64,000 nucleotides of DNA from Iris pallida (GCA_029216955.1 JANAVB010029819.1:30524204-30588203), one strand, 5' to 3'; counted from the stretch's first letter, positions 1 through 13,640 are shown. Notes: generated by a model not told the origin, from the letters alone. Translations and numbers: made by a program.

Positions 1-930
1 TGGAGTGCTAAGTGGTTTGACTGCTTCCAGTCGAACTTCTATAATAGATCTTTTTTGTACTTTACTCGATTTATGAACATCCTATTGTTGGTTTGTTTGA
101 TTTGCAGTCCGAAAAAGAGTTTTAGCTCTCCCACCATGCTCATCTCAAACTTATTCTGCATACACTTTGAAATGTCTTGACAAATAGATTCATCAGTAGA
201 TCCAAAAATAATATCATCTACATAGATTTGAATCAAAAGAATATTGTTATTCGATGATTTTATAAACAGTGCAGTGTCAACCTTTCCCTTTGAAAAATCG
301 TTGTCAAGTAGAAATGAGCTTAAATGATCGTACCAAGCACGAGGGGCTTATTTTAAACCTTATAAGGCTTTCTTCAACTTGAAAACATAATTAGGATTTT
401 TGAAATCAATAAAACCTGGAGGTTGAGCTACATAAACTTCTTCTTTTATAAAACCATTCAAAAATGCGCTTTTAACATCCATTTGAAATAATTTGAAATT
501 ATGAAAACATGAAAATGCACATAACATGCAAATGGATTCTAATCTCGCAATTGGGGCATAAGTCTCATCGTAGTCGATACCTCCTTCTTGATTATATCCT
601 TGAGCTATGAGTCAAGCCTTATTACGAGTCACTAAACCATTCTCGTTCAGTTTGTTTTGGAATACCCAATGGGTGCCAATGATCGGATGATCAATGGGCT
701 TGGGAACAAGTTCCCAAACTTGATTCCGTTCGAATTGGTTTAATTCCTCTTGCATAGCATCTAACCAAAAATTATCACTACATGCTTTTTTAATATTTTT
801 GGGTTCAAGCTGTGAAATAAAAGCAACACAAGAAGCTATATCTTTATTAGAGGAACGAGTACTTATACCCTTGGTAATCTCACCAATTACCAAGTACTTT
901 GGATGATCTGCCAAGAATCTCATCTCTTTT
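1..930 (-). pseudogene. copia reverse transcriptase fragment
   Basis: This is the RT domain of the split copia polyprotein, which would copy element RNA into cDNA. On the minus strand the N-terminal block includes MQEELNQFERNQVWELVPKP and the HWVFQNKLNENG stretch (about 870-620). It is followed by a YDETYAPIARLESIC block (about 590-540), an FQMDVKSAFLNG block (about 500-460), and the catalytic YVDD motif (about 225-214). The frame is broken by a stop near 610 (after RNKA) and a second stop near 352 (GLK*APRAW). The domain continues past the left window edge, so RNase H is not seen. The family call is very secure; function is lost. Confidence 0.9.
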
Positions 931-1096
931 GGCGTAACCTCAGGATTGCTGGTTCCGGCTTCTTTGCTTGAAAGTTCTGCATCTTTGTGTTAAGGTTTTG
1001 CAGTAGCTGTACTTGGTGTAATCACGTCTTCATTGTCGTCATCGTCTAAGTGTTGATTTAGTTCGTCAAACTTGGCATTAATTGATTTTTCGATGA

Positions 1097-1799
1097 TTAT
1101 GGTTCTCTTGTTGAAGACCCTGTACCCTTTGCTGCATAACCTAAAAATATACCTTTATCGGCCTTTTCATCAAATTTAGTCAGATTGTCTTTAGTATTAA
1201 GAATAAAGCATTTACAACCAAAAATCTTGAAATATGAAACAGTAGGTGTTCTATCAAACCATAGTTCATAGGGAGTCTTCTTCGATATAGGTCGAATTAG
1301 AACCCTATTGAGAATATAGCACGTTATATTAGCAGCTTCAGCCAAAAAGTATCTAGCTAGACTAAACTGGTTCAACATTACTCTAGCCATTTCAGATAGA
1401 GTCCTATTCTTACGTTCCACAACTCCATTTTGTTGTGGAATCCTAGGGCAGGAATATTCATGCAAATAACCGTGTGTCACAAAATTGTTTGAACTCTGCA
1501 TTCTCAAATTCGCCGTCATGATCACTACGAATACGAGTAATCATGAAACCTTTTTCATTCTGTACTTTCTTACAAAAGGTGACGAATTCTGACAAAGCAT
1601 TGTTCTCACGTGCAAGAAAATATACCCATGTGTATCTAGAGAAATCATCTACAATGACAAATGCATATAACTTACCACATAGACTAGCAATTCTACTTGG
1701 TCCAAATAAGTCCATATGCAACAATTGTAGAGGTCTAGTGGTACTTACAGCGTTCTTGTATTTGAAGGCGGATCGGTTAGCTTTGTTCTTTTCACATTC
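1097..1799 (-). pseudogene. copia integrase core and C-terminal region
   Basis: This is the integrase of the copia element, which would insert cDNA into the genome. The retroviral core is visible with its catalytic acidic residues: the first D in LLHMDLFGP (about 1710), the second in IRSDHDGEFEN (about 1530), and the E in PQQNGVVERKNRTL (about 1425). It is followed by the copia-specific YELWFDRTPTVSYFKIFGCKC and FDEKADKGIFLGY blocks. There is one frameshift near 1478, between FKQFCDT and HGYLHEYSCP. The N-terminal HHCC zinc finger is cut at 1799/1805 by insertion of element A; its first half lies at 26588-26700. Confidence 0.9.
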
Positions 1800-4700
1800 G
1801 CTACTGTCATGACCCGCTCCCGAATAATCGAAGACGAGTCGGACACGCCCAGCCTTCGTCGTTAGACACGACGAAGTAAGTTGTACCAAACTAGAGAAAT
1901 CTAACCAGATAATCATAATGTATATAATCACAGCATCTAGAAATATATCCCAGAATGATCACCATAATCCATAATTCTATGTATATAAATGTACGAGTCA
2001 TCAATAATGAAATGTACTATGAATTCTAAACAATATCTAATAGTAAAGCTAACAGTCTAAACCTGAAACCTCAAGCTAAGTCATGACCCATCCTGCTCAG
2101 CTAAGATCCCAGGCTCTGGCCCATAAGGTAGAATGATATCCTGCAAGCATACCTACAACTTATCCAGTCAGGAGCGAAGTAAAGTATAGTTCTAGGTAAT
2201 AAACAAGAACATCATGAAATGAGTACAGGAGAACATGAACTATAAAGTACAAGAAAAGAACATGAAGGTACATGAATGTAAGTACATGAAATAAAGTACA
2301 GGAATGTAACTATGAACCTGAAGTACAAGACATGATGTCACGCCCCAGTTCCGAAATACGAGGACGTACACGGCCAGCTACACCGTATAAGGTACGAATA
2401 CGCTATACGGTGATGACGGCTGTCCAGTCTGGTTGGGTATCCTAGCATGCAATCAATCTATGGCCTAAATCCGATCTCATATCTACAGGTAAATGACAAT
2501 GAGACAATATCAAGAGAGATAATCATATGAAAAACAGGAAATACTCATATGAAAATCTGGAATCTACAGTACAGGATAATAATGTAGACAAGTATACCTT
2601 CCCATAGTTCCTAGCATGGTCTGGAACTGAAGCACACCCTCCAAGTCAAGTCTGGAAGATCTTTCGGGTAGGTCTCAGACAATCTGGGAACAATCCAGGG
2701 TTGGTCAGGCCAACCGCAGCAAGTACTAGAAAGGAAGGCTCAATGACGGGCGAAGAAAACCAGCAGGATAAAATATGACAAGAATAACACCTAAAAACAG
2801 TAAATAAGGGTAAGGGATCGTGCGGTACCAACGCACGATAACAATCCACAAGTATAGTGAAGCTAACACAATCACAATCTCCCTAGCATCCACTAACACC
2901 TGCATTGCCAGCTGGAAATCAATATCAGCTGGCTAGCAAGCAACAAGCCAAACAACACAGAAGGACAAGCGGCCACACAATGCCTACGGCTTGCTATTAT
3001 TAGCTAACTAGGATTATCACAGGCCTAATTACTAATAAGATGCAATGAGACTTCAAAGTCCAGCTCATGCTTGCTACTACCCGAATGGCCCCAGCAAAAG
3101 AAAAAGATAGATATAGCAGGCACACTGCAGTAAGATACATGTGTCCTTAAGAAGTGCCACACTCGACGAAGGGCTGGGAATGCGCTCATCTCGACGGATA
3201 GCAACAAATCCCTAGTATATATATATAGATACATAAGGCCGGGGTCAGACAAGCAACAGGTCACTAGGAAGTCCCCATGAACTACATGATTAATCTAGTT
3301 ATTAGCCTAGTCAGTTTCATTATGGATCCCTGACCGTGGTACTCAGGGATCCATGTCCTAGACATGATGCAAGACAAGACTGGACTGGTGGCTTATACAA
3401 GCACAATCAAAAAAAATCAACTACGGTGTCAAGACGGGGTCATGCTGAGCAAGTCAGGACTAGCTGTTGCAACAACAATCAAGAGTAAACATGTCATGTC
3501 GAGAGTACTAGTCAGGAGTGTGCCACCACGGGCTACTATCAAGAATCAAGAGTATACATGCCAGGTTTACTGTCAAGTCCAGAGTGCTAGTCAGGAGTGC
3601 ACCTCTACGGACCACTAATCAAGAGTCAAGACAGGTCCAGGTCATCGTGTAATACTAGGAACAAGGTCAAACCTATCAGTCACAAGAAGTCACATGTCCA
3701 AATCGTGACATGGATATCAAGTCGGTTACAAGATCAAAATTTCTACTATAATAGTCTCTCAAGTACACATGGGAAACTACAACTCAAATCATCAAGTCGG
3801 TCCATCCACCAGATCAATCTAGCAAGGGTCTCCCATCCATGATGGAGTGAATATCACGTCAATAAAGACAACCACCAATACCAAGCTCATTCCCCTAACA
3901 ATGCTAGGCCCTCTGACTCACAAGAATCCTCCAAGTCAATGATCACAAGCCACTAGAAAACAAGCCCCTCAACTACCGAGACACAGCAATCAAACCAGGT
4001 TCCCCAACTACCGGAATACACAAAGGTACCAGGTTTTGGGGCGTTTGGGAAGTCGAGTAAAAAATTATATAATAATACCCTCGATATTCTCCTCGTTCCA
4101 CGAAATATTCGAAATCACCAAATCTAAGAATCCACATAGATCCACCAAGTCAATATCCCGAGATCGTACTCTCCATAATACTCAATCCTCAGTCATATCC
4201 ACAAGTCACAACTCCCAATACATAGGACAACTGTCAGCTCTATCTGACTAGGCTAGGACAACCCCTAGGATGAAAGGTCAGGGGACAAGAGTCCGGTAAT
4301 AAATATCGCCAAAAGTGGCAAGGATTACACGGACCGCTCTGGAGCAAATCCACAACCCTTAAACCAAACAAGGACCAGAGTTGCAGACCGTCTCCCGAGT
4401 GGAACCGCTCTCCTTACGCTATCCGACGGACAAGACAGGTCAGGAGCTAGGCGACTGATCTAGTCTGGAGTCTACCGAGCAAGCAATGGGATCAGGTATA
4501 CTATACCAAGGTGAACAGGCACGAGCCCAGTCCAGCAAACCAAAGGAATGGTTCTGCCCAGTCCTTCGAACCAAATTCCCAAATCGGGAATTTTGGAAGA
4601 ATCCGGCAGAGTCTCCTCTGTATTCTGGACAGGAGCTCCCAGCGAATTGGGGCTAAAATCCACTCGGCACAACCCGCCGCGGAATCGCAGAATCGCAGAC

Positions 4701-5439
4701 TGAGAACACTAAGTCTCAGCTACCAGCAGCACTACGATGCGTACTGGGAACAAATCGATGGCCGAGAACACTAAGCCCCGGCCTCCAGCAGTGCTACGAG
4801 GCGTGCTGGGAAATCAATCGAACCCGAGACCACTAATGTCTCGGCCTCCAGCAGCACTACAATGCGTACTGGGCGCCAAGCCAACATGTATAATAATAAA
4901 ATAACCGCCTCACAGGGCGCACCACAACACATGTCCATAAATCCCTAACCCAAGCACAATCACCGCCACAAGTAAAGTAAGCCATAGCCGTTACCCGACC
5001 GCGAGTCGGACACGGGGCATACAGGGACAATCCATACATGTGAGTCGTGCTCGTGTCCTCGGAGGTGTGGATGACCCATCCGAGTTGCCCGATATGGTCT
5101 ACCCCGGTATCGGACCAAGTTATCCTAAGTTATCATCATGGCAGTTCTTCTACTAGGCTACACTACTCATGGTTATACATTTACAATTACAGCAAATTAA
5201 AATGCAATAAAATCCAGGAGAGAGGGCAAGAGCCGTCAATGAGCAAGGGATACTTGCCTAGAGGGCTCGGCTAGGTAAGCAAGTCTTCGGCAGTCGCGAT
5301 CCAAGCTAGCACGCCAATCGAGATCCTCAGAACACACAATAAATAATCATCAGCACCAAATAATAAAATAAAAGAATAATCACAAGAGATGGCAGAAGGC
5401 TATACCGTGTGGGTCCCGTAAGCAGTACAGGGATCGAGC

Positions 5440-5990
5440 ACGAAAACCGAGGTACGCGGATCGATACGGACACGTAAACCGAGACGTACATGTATGTCGA
5501 GATGCGTACGAGAATCGAGATGGCACGAATATCGAGACGAACGAGAAACATAAACGTGCACGTAAATCGAGACGTACACGTAAATCGAGACTACCTAAGG
5601 TCCAAGGAGCACGTAAATCGATGCGGCACACAAATCGATGTGTGCACGCAAATCGAAAAGGTACAGAGTCTAATGCGGCACACAACCGAGGCGACACGTA
5701 AATCGGTGCATGCACGCAAACCGAAGCAACACAAGATATAATGTGACATGCAAATTGATACGACACGCAAATCGGTACGTGTATGTAAATCGAGACGGTA
5801 CGGGTCACGAGGTAGACACAAAGGCCGAGACACGAAAATCGAGACGGTGCACAAATCGAGATGGCACGGTGCCCGAGGTAGCGCGGGGCTCGAGGCGTCC
5901 CGCTGCCCTAGGCAGCACGTAGATCGGGGTGCACGAAAACTGGGACAGCACATAAATCGAGGCACACATCCTGAGAAGTACGGGAAACGA
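5440..5990. repeat. short degenerate tandem array in element B LTR (left)
   Basis: The words CACGTAAATCGAGAC, CACACAAATCGATG, CACGCAAATCG and GACGGTACGGGTCACGAGG recur about every 18-25 bp over roughly 550 bp. The same array is at 11490-12060 in the other LTR, with point differences. The repeated ATCGAGA core makes many pseudo-frames on both strands, which explains the several overlapping open frames here. Confidence 0.75.
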
Positions 5991-6879
5991 GGGAACACGC
6001 AAGTCAAGCGTGTGTGCGGCCCGAGGAGAGTGCGACTCCCAAGGCTGCACACTGCTCGAGCAGCACGGGGCCCAAGGGCGACCCGCCACTCGAGGCTGGT
6101 GCCGCCAGCGAGGCTCGACGGCGACGATGGTCGCCAGGAAAGGAAAAAAAGGGAGGAGGCGGAGGAGCTCACCGGGGCTTGCCATGTCGCGGCGGCTCCG
6201 ACGGAGGGAGGACAACAGCAGGAGGAGCTCCAGCCTGCGGTGGAGGAGCTGGTCGCGACGAAGCTGGCCGGGCGGAGGCCATGGGGGCCCAGCCAGGCGG
6301 AGGGGGTGGCTCGCGGCGGCAATCCGTACCACGACGAGAGCAGGAAGGAGAAGGGGGAGATGGACACGATGGTGGCGCTGGTGCTTGCAGATGACGGGAA
6401 GTGGCCGGAGGGGCTGGCCGCGGCGGAGGCGGGCGCCGGGAACAGCGGGAGAGGGAGAGATGGAAGTGGTGATGGGAGCAGTAGTGGTGGCGGTGGCGGT
6501 CGCCGGAGGCCATGGGGGCAGTGGTGGTGGAGGAGATGGCGACGATGATGGCGGTGGTGAAGGTGGTGGTGCTCGTGGGTGAGGGCGGCGGAGGAGGTAG
6601 GCCGTGGGGGAGACAGCGACGGCGACGATGATGGTGGGGGTGGTCGCCGGAGGCCATGGGAGAGGAGAGGGGAGCTTGGAAGAGAGGGCCAGAGAGATGG
6701 AGAGAGTGTGGGGAGAGGATGAGGAAGAGAGAGAGTTGAGCGGGAGAGAGAGAGTGGTAGAAAAATGGGGGGGGGGAGAGGCTGGTCTTCCAGCACATGA
6801 AAGAGAGAGAGAGAGAGTTAAGAGAGAGGGAAAGTGATGGGATGGGTGAGGGAAAGTGAGGGGTAGGGTTAGGTAGTGG

Positions 6880-6926
<47 letters not shown>

Positions 6927-6947
6927 TGGTAATAATAATAGTGGCAA
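5591..6947 (-). other. GC/purine-rich LTR block with long low-complexity open frames
   Basis: Two minus-strand open frames (401 codons, 5591-6796; 380 codons, 5805-6947) and several plus-strand frames cover this block. The predicted peptides are Ser/Pro/Leu- and His-rich with no recognisable domain. The same block at 12057-12860 carries open frames too, but the reading frames drift between copies, so selection on a protein is not supported. The CT-rich strand followed by CCATGGCCTCCGG resembles a plant 5' leader and start. A captured 5' gene end is possible but unproven. I treat it as LTR low-complexity sequence. Confidence 0.6.
6881..6924. repeat. (AAT)n microsatellite in element B LTR (left)
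   Basis: About 14-15 perfect AAT units. The orthologous position in the other LTR (16799-16858) has about 20 units, so the tract has changed length since the two LTRs were identical at insertion. Confidence 0.95.
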
Positions 6948-7073
6948 GAATAATACTGTGAATAAAATTCACCCTCAATAAAATATCAACAAAGTTTTAA
7001 CAATACCCAAATTTAAATTTTCCAAAAATACAAAATACAGTCAGATACCTGTTTCAAAAATAGGGATTTGACA

Positions 7074-8390
7074 TCCTACCCACCTTACAAAAATTTCGTC
7101 CTCGAAATTTCAAAATTATCAAAATAGAGTTTTCAAAACTAGTACATATATATCTGCCATGAAAACTCTACCCACCTTACAGAAATCAAGTAATACAATA
7201 AGAAACAAACAAATTCTCAATATAAGAACATCAAAGGGAACAAGGTCTAGCTAAATAAATCAACTCGCAAGGTAACCCAAAACATCGAAAGAATCTCGAA
7301 AATCAAATTCTCGCACACACGAAATAACCCCATAAATCAAAACAAGTACAAAATATCGAAAATAATGTCCAAAAACGTAAAATCCTAACTGCATAAAAAT
7401 TTGCATAAAATTGTAAAATACAGGATATCTGTCTCGAACCAATGACCGTAGTTCCTAATATCCGAAAAATGTGTCATGATCATTCCTTGCCACGCCATCC
7501 GGAATGACTGCAAAAGATTCACCATGACACTATAATCGAGCGGCTGCAACTTTCGTTACCATACCGTCAAGGTATACTAGGGTCACCCGGTACTCTTGAC
7601 AATTACCTAAAACGAATCAAATCCATAACCCAAATATCCGAATCACAAAAATTCACAAAATCTCTAACAATGTAATGAGAGTCCTAGAAAACAATCAAAA
7701 TCTAAAATCCAGGTGAACCGTAACACACATCCAAAAATATCTTCAACAATAACCACAAGATAGCTTTTCTAGGAAAATACTCCAAACCAAGAATCCACAT
7801 CAAAATATAATATATAGAAAGTATATCTATAATCAAAATAATATCTGAAATAGATAATCATGAGTGCGGAACTGTCCGGAATCAAGGAAGCCGAATCGAT
7901 ACGAGAATATCCCTCGGATACTCAACAAATGTTAAAATATCCAATCTCAGAGTCCTGATGACATCTTCATTCCGCAGCAATCCAGCCAACGCTCGAAGAG
8001 GGCGATAATGATACTAAGTCAACACGAAGTCAACGCACGAAAGGGATAACAAGAAATCAACCAAGACAAAATACCGGTAGAGAGTGCAGAACCCAAGATA
8101 AATAATCATGTATCCCAAATGATGGAGATAACATCTCATCAAATAAGGTGATCGACATGACCAACTATAGGATCATATCCATCAAACAAGGATCAGAGGT
8201 AGATAACACGAATAAGACATAGCCAAGCAATATAGGTCCAAGTAGAGATGAGGACCAGTTCACAGGTTCAAGGGAGTGAAGGACAAGTGTAACAAGTGGG
8301 AATACCAAGAAATAGTGGACTGAGATCAATAATCATGTGATACCCAACAAAATCTCAAAACGAGACCTACATGGGCCACCACTAAAACCA
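7074..8390 (-). other. interior of element B, no coding capacity seen
   Basis: The interior starts at the polypurine tract beside the 3' LTR and ends at the presumed primer-binding region beside the 5' LTR (8366-8390). A second PPT-like CTACCCACCTTACA copy occurs at about 7169. Only one 60-codon frame without domain similarity (7260-7442, minus) is present. The sequence is AT-rich with many CAAAAT words. The last 25 bp before 8391 are almost identical to those beside element A's 5' LTR. Confidence 0.8.
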
Positions 8391-11300
8391 TGTCACGCCC
8401 CAGTTCTAAAATACGGGGACGTACACGGCCAGCTACACCGTATAAGGTACGAATACGCTATACGGTGATGACGGCTGTCCAGTCTGGTTGGGTATCCTAT
8501 CATGCAATTAATCTATGGCCTAAATCCGATCTCATATCTACAGGTAAATCACAATGAGACAATATCAAGAGAGATAATCATATGAAAAACAGGAAATACT
8601 CATATAAAAATCTGGAATCTACAGTACAGGATAATAATGTAGACAAGTATACCTTCCTACAGTTCCTAGCATGGTCTGGAACTGAAGCACACCCTCTAAG
8701 TCAAGTCTGGAAGATCTTCTGGGTCGGTCTCAGACAATCTGGGAACAATCCAGGGTTGGTCAGGCCAACCGCAGCAAGTACCAGAAAGGAAGGCTCAATG
8801 ATGGGCGAAGAAAACTAGCAGAATAAATATGACAAGAATAACACCTAAAAACAGTAAATAAGGGTAAGGGATCGTGCGGTACCAACGCACGATAACAATC
8901 CACAAGTATAGTGAAGCTAACACAATCACAATCTCCCTAGCATCCACTAACACCTGTATTGCCAGCTGGAAATCAATATCAGCTGGCTAGCAGGCAACAA
9001 GACAAACAACACAGAAGGACAAGCGGCCACATAATGCCTACGGCTTGCTATTATTAGCTAACTAGGATTATCACAGGCCTAATTACTAATAAGATGCAAT
9101 GAGACTTCAAAGTCCAGCTCCTGCTTGCTACTACCCGAATGGCCCCAGCAAAAGAAAAAGATAGATATAGCAGGCACACTGCAGTAAGATACATGTGCCC
9201 TAAAGAAGTGCCACACTCGACGGAGGGCTGGGAATGCGCTCATCTCGACGGATAGCAACAAATCCTTAGTATATATATATATATATAGGGCCGGGGTCAG
9301 ACAAGCAACAGGTCACTGGAAAGTCCCCATGAACTACATGATTAATCTAGTTATTAGCCTAGTCAGTTTTATTATGGATCCCTGATCGTGGTACTCAGGG
9401 ATCCATGTCCTAGACATGATGCAAGACAAGACTGGACTGGTGGCTTATACAAGCACAATCAAAAGAAATCAACCACGGTATCAAGAAGGGGTCATGCTGA
9501 GCAAGTCAGGACTAGCTGTCGCAACAGCAATCAAGAGTAAACATGTCATATCGAGAGTACTAGTCAGGAGTATGCCACCACGGGCCACTATCAAGAATCA
9601 AGAGTATACATGCCAGGTTTACTGTCAAGTCCAGAGTGCTAGTCATGAGTGCACCTCTACGGGCCACTAATCAAGAGTCAAAACAGGTCCAGGTCATCGT
9701 GTAATACCAGGAACAAGGTCAAATCTATCAGTCACAAGAAGTCACATGTCCAAATCGTGACATGGATATCAAGTTGGTTACAAGATCAAAATTTCCACTA
9801 TAATAGTCTCTCAAGTACACATGGGAAACTACAACTAAAATCATCAAGTCGGTCCATCCACAAGATCAATCTAGCAAGGGTCTCCCATCCATGATGGAGT
9901 GAATATCACGTCAATAAAGACAACCACCAATACCAAGCTCATTTCCCTAACAATGCTAGGCCCTCTGACTCACAAGAATCCTCCAAGTCAATGATCACAA
10001 GCCACTAGAAAATAAGCCCCTCAACTACCAAGACACAGCAATCAAACCAGGTTCCCCAACTACCGGAATACACAAAGGTACCAAGTTTTGGGGCGTTTGG
10101 GAAGTCGAGTAAAAAATCATATAATAATACCCTCGATATTCTCCTCGTTCCACGAAATATTCGAAATCACCAAAATCCAAGAATCCACATAGATCCACCA
10201 AGTCAATATCCCGAGATCGTACTCTCCATAATACTCAATCCTCAGTCATATCCACAAGTCACATCTCCCAATACATAGGATAACTGTCAGCTCTATCTGA
10301 CTAGGCTAGGACAACCCCTAGGATGAAAGGTCCGGGGACAAGAGTCCGGTAATAAATATTGCCGAAAGTGGCAAGGATTACACGGACCGCTCTGGAGCAA
10401 ATCTACAACCCTTAAACCAAACAAGGACCAGGGTTACAGACCGTCTCCCGAGTGGAACCGCTCTCCTTACGCTATCCGACGGACAAGACAGGTCAGGAGC
10501 TAGGCGACTGATCTAGTCTGGAGTCTACCTAGCAAGCAATGGGATCAGGTATACTATACCAAGGTGAACAGGCACGAGCCCAGTCCAGCAAACCAAAGGA
10601 ATGGTTCTGCCCAGTCCTTCGAACCAAATTCCCAAATCGGGAATTTTGGAAGAATTCGGCAGAGTCTTCTCTGTATTCTGGACAGGAGCTCCCAGCAAAT
10701 TGGGGCTAAAATCCACTCGGCGCAACCCGTCGCGGAATCGCAGAATCGCAGACTGAGAACACTAAGTCTCAGCTACCAGCAGCACTACGATGCGTACTGG
10801 GAACAAATCGATAGCCGAGAACACTAAGCCCCGGTCTCCAGCAGCGCTACGAGGCGTACTGGGAAATCAATCGAACCCGAGACCACTAATGTCTCGGCCT
10901 CCAGCAGCACTACAATGCGTACTGGGCGCCAAGCCAACATGCATAATAATAAAATAACTGCCTCGCAGGGCGCACCACAACACATGTCCATAAATCCCTA
11001 ACCCAAGCACAATCACCGCCACAAGTAAAGTAAGCCAGAGCCGTTACCCGACCGCGAGTCGGACACGGGGCATACAGGGACAATCCATACATGTGAGTCG
11101 TGCCCGTGTCCTCGGAGGTGTGGATGACCCATCCGAGTTGTCCGATACGGTCTACCCCGGTATCGGACCAAGTTATCCTAAGTTATCATCATGGCAGTTC
11201 TACTACTAGGCTACACTACTCATGGTTATATATTTACAATTACAGCAAATTAAAATGCAATAAAATCCAGAAGAGAGGGCAAGAGCCGTCGATGAGCAAG

Positions 11301-11489
11301 GGATACTTGCCTAGAGGGCTCGTCTAGGTAAGCAAGACTTCGGCAGTCGCGATCCAAGCTAGCACGCCAATCGAGATCCTCATAACACACAATAAATAAT
11401 CATCAGCACCAAATAATAAAATAATAGAATAATCACAAGAAATGGCAGAAGGCTATACCGTGTGGGTCCCGTAAGCAGTACAGGGATCG

Positions 11490-12060
11490 AGCACAGAAAC
11501 CGAGGTACGCAGATCGATACGGACACGTAAACTGAGACGTGCACGTATGTCGAGATGCACACGAAAATCGAGATGGCACGAATATCTAGATGAACGAGAA
11601 ACATAAACGTGCACGTAAATCAAGACGTGTACGTAAATCGAGATGACCCAAGGTCCAAGGAGCACGTAAATCGATGTGGCACACAAATCGATGTGTGCAC
11701 GCAAATAGAAAAGGTGCAGAGTCCAATACGGCACACAACTGAGGCGGCATACAAATCGGTGTGTACACGTAAACCGAGGCAACACAAGATATTATATGAC
11801 ACGCAAATCGATACGATACGCAAATCGGTGCGTGTACGTAAATCGAGACGGTACGGGTCACGAGATAGACACAAAGGCCGAGACACAAAAATCGAGACGG
11901 TACACAAATCGAGATGGCACGGTACCCGAGGCAGCGTGGGGCTCGAGGCGTCCCGCTGCCCTAGGCAGCACATAGATCGGGGTGCACGAAAACTGGGACA
12001 GCACACAAATCGAGGCACACATCCCGAGAAGTACGGGAAACGAGGAAACACGCAAGTCAA
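11490..12060. repeat. short degenerate tandem array in element B LTR (right)
   Basis: The counterpart of the array at 5440-5990, with the same AAATCGAGA/CACGTAAATCG words and point differences between copies. It is non-coding. Confidence 0.75.
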
Positions 12061-13640
12061 GCGTGCGCGCGGCCCGAGGAGAATGCGACTCCCAAGGCTG
12101 TACACTGCTTGAGTAGCACGGGGCCCAAGGGCGACCCGCCACTGGAGGCTGGCGCAGCCAGCGAGGCTCGACGACGACGATGGTCGCCAGGAAAGGAAAA
12201 AAAGGGGGGGAGGCGGAGGAGCTCACCGGGGCTGGCCATGTCGCGACGGCTCCGGCGGAGGGAGGACAGCAGCAGGAGGAGCTCCAGCCTGCGGTGGAGG
12301 AGCTGGTCGCGACGAAGCTGGCCGGCGATCCGCACCACGACGAGGGCAGAAAGGAGAAGGGGGAGATGGAGACGATGGTGGCGCTGGTGGTTACGGATGA
12401 CGGGAAGTGGCCGGAGGGGCTGGCCGCGGCGGAGGCGGGCGCCGGGAACAGAGGGAGAGATGGAAGTTGTGATGGGAGCAGTAGTGGTGGCGGTGGCGGT
12501 CGCCGGAGACCATGGGGGCAGTGGTGGTGGAGGAGATGGCGACGATGATGGCGGTGGTGAAGGTGGTGGTGCTCGTGGGTGAGGGCGGCGGAGGAGGCCG
12601 GCCGTGGAGAAGACAGCGACGGCGACGATGATGGTGGGGGTGGTCGCCGGAGGCCATGGGAGAGGAGAGGGGAGCTTGGGAGAGAGGGCCAGAGAGATGG
12701 AGAGAGTGTAGGAAGAGGGTGAGAAAGAGAGAGAGTTGAGCGGGAGAGAGAGAGTGGTAGAAAAATGGGGAAGGAAAGGCTGGTCTTCCAGCACATGAAA
12801 GAGATAGAGAGAGAGTTAAGAGAGAGGGAAAGTGATGGGATGGGTGAGGGAAAGTGAGGGGTAGTGTCACGACCCACACCCTAGAGTTAGGGCACGAGAA
12901 CGTAACGCCCAGCCTACGCCGCAGTGTCGGCGGTAGAACGCTGTCCTAGGTCTCAATGCATCTAACAGTATAAGACTAAACAGTTTATACTCCCCGAATG
13001 GGGGTGCCATAGCATAATGTAAACTCAATCACATCTAAGGTAGAGCATAAAGGAAGATAGATAAAACATAAAATCGAAAAGAGATACAACAGATAGAAGT
13101 GTAAGTGTCTAAGATACAAACTCAGAATACATCTCAAAACCCAAATACAGTAATCCATAAATACAACTCAAGATGACTGAAAATAAACTATAAGCGAAAA
13201 CCCTAACTATCTATGCAACCTCTATTGTCTCCTCTAGGCTAGCAGGCAACCTCCAGACTATCTGTAAAATTTATCAACAGGTCCAGTCAGGACTGGAGCG
13301 AGTACAAAACATCTCACGCAGTTCATAACGAGTTAGGAAATATAAAGCATGCAATAGAGTAAAGTACATGAAATACTGAAAGAAGATATATAAAAAATAG
13401 TAGAGATTTGATAACAGAAAATATCTAAATATGATAAGTAAGACTGTAAGGAACATGTGATTTAGAGCACAATATGGTTATGTAAACGGGTTAGGTTATA
13501 CAATAAAATGGGACTCCTTTGTACGTGGGTATACAATGGACATATATAATTTCTTATACAATACGATTGATCACATAACCATTTCTACTCCTCCTCCCCA
13601 ATCAATACACAAGAATCCAATTCAGTTACGTTACCTTATA

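Larger units (their letters stand above)
2336..7073 (-). repeat. element B 3' LTR (left copy)
   Basis: A 4738-bp LTR, collinear with 8391-17006. Read on the plus strand it holds a unique AT-rich part (2336-5400), an array of roughly 20-bp words of the type CACGTAAATCGAGACGG (about 5440-5990), a GC- and purine-rich block (6010-6840) and an AAT microsatellite (6881-6924). In element orientation (minus) transcription would enter from the 7073 side, passing a CT-rich stretch that looks like a leader and then CCG/CAC-rich sequence. Confidence 0.92.

Noticed and set aside
3025..4774. Several 60-90-codon frames in the B LTR, repeated at 9079-10827
   Set aside because: They are duplicated only because the LTR is duplicated; no domain or start context.
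6855..6880. Telomere-like words (GGTAGGGTTAGGTAG)
   Set aside because: Only a few irregular units, repeated at 16784 because it is LTR sequence; not a TTTAGGG array.
5591..6947. Open frames of 401, 380 and 269 codons as host genes
   Set aside because: They overlap each other on both strands in GC/purine-rich DNA, have no domain, lie inside a proven LTR and are not frame-conserved in the second LTR copy.
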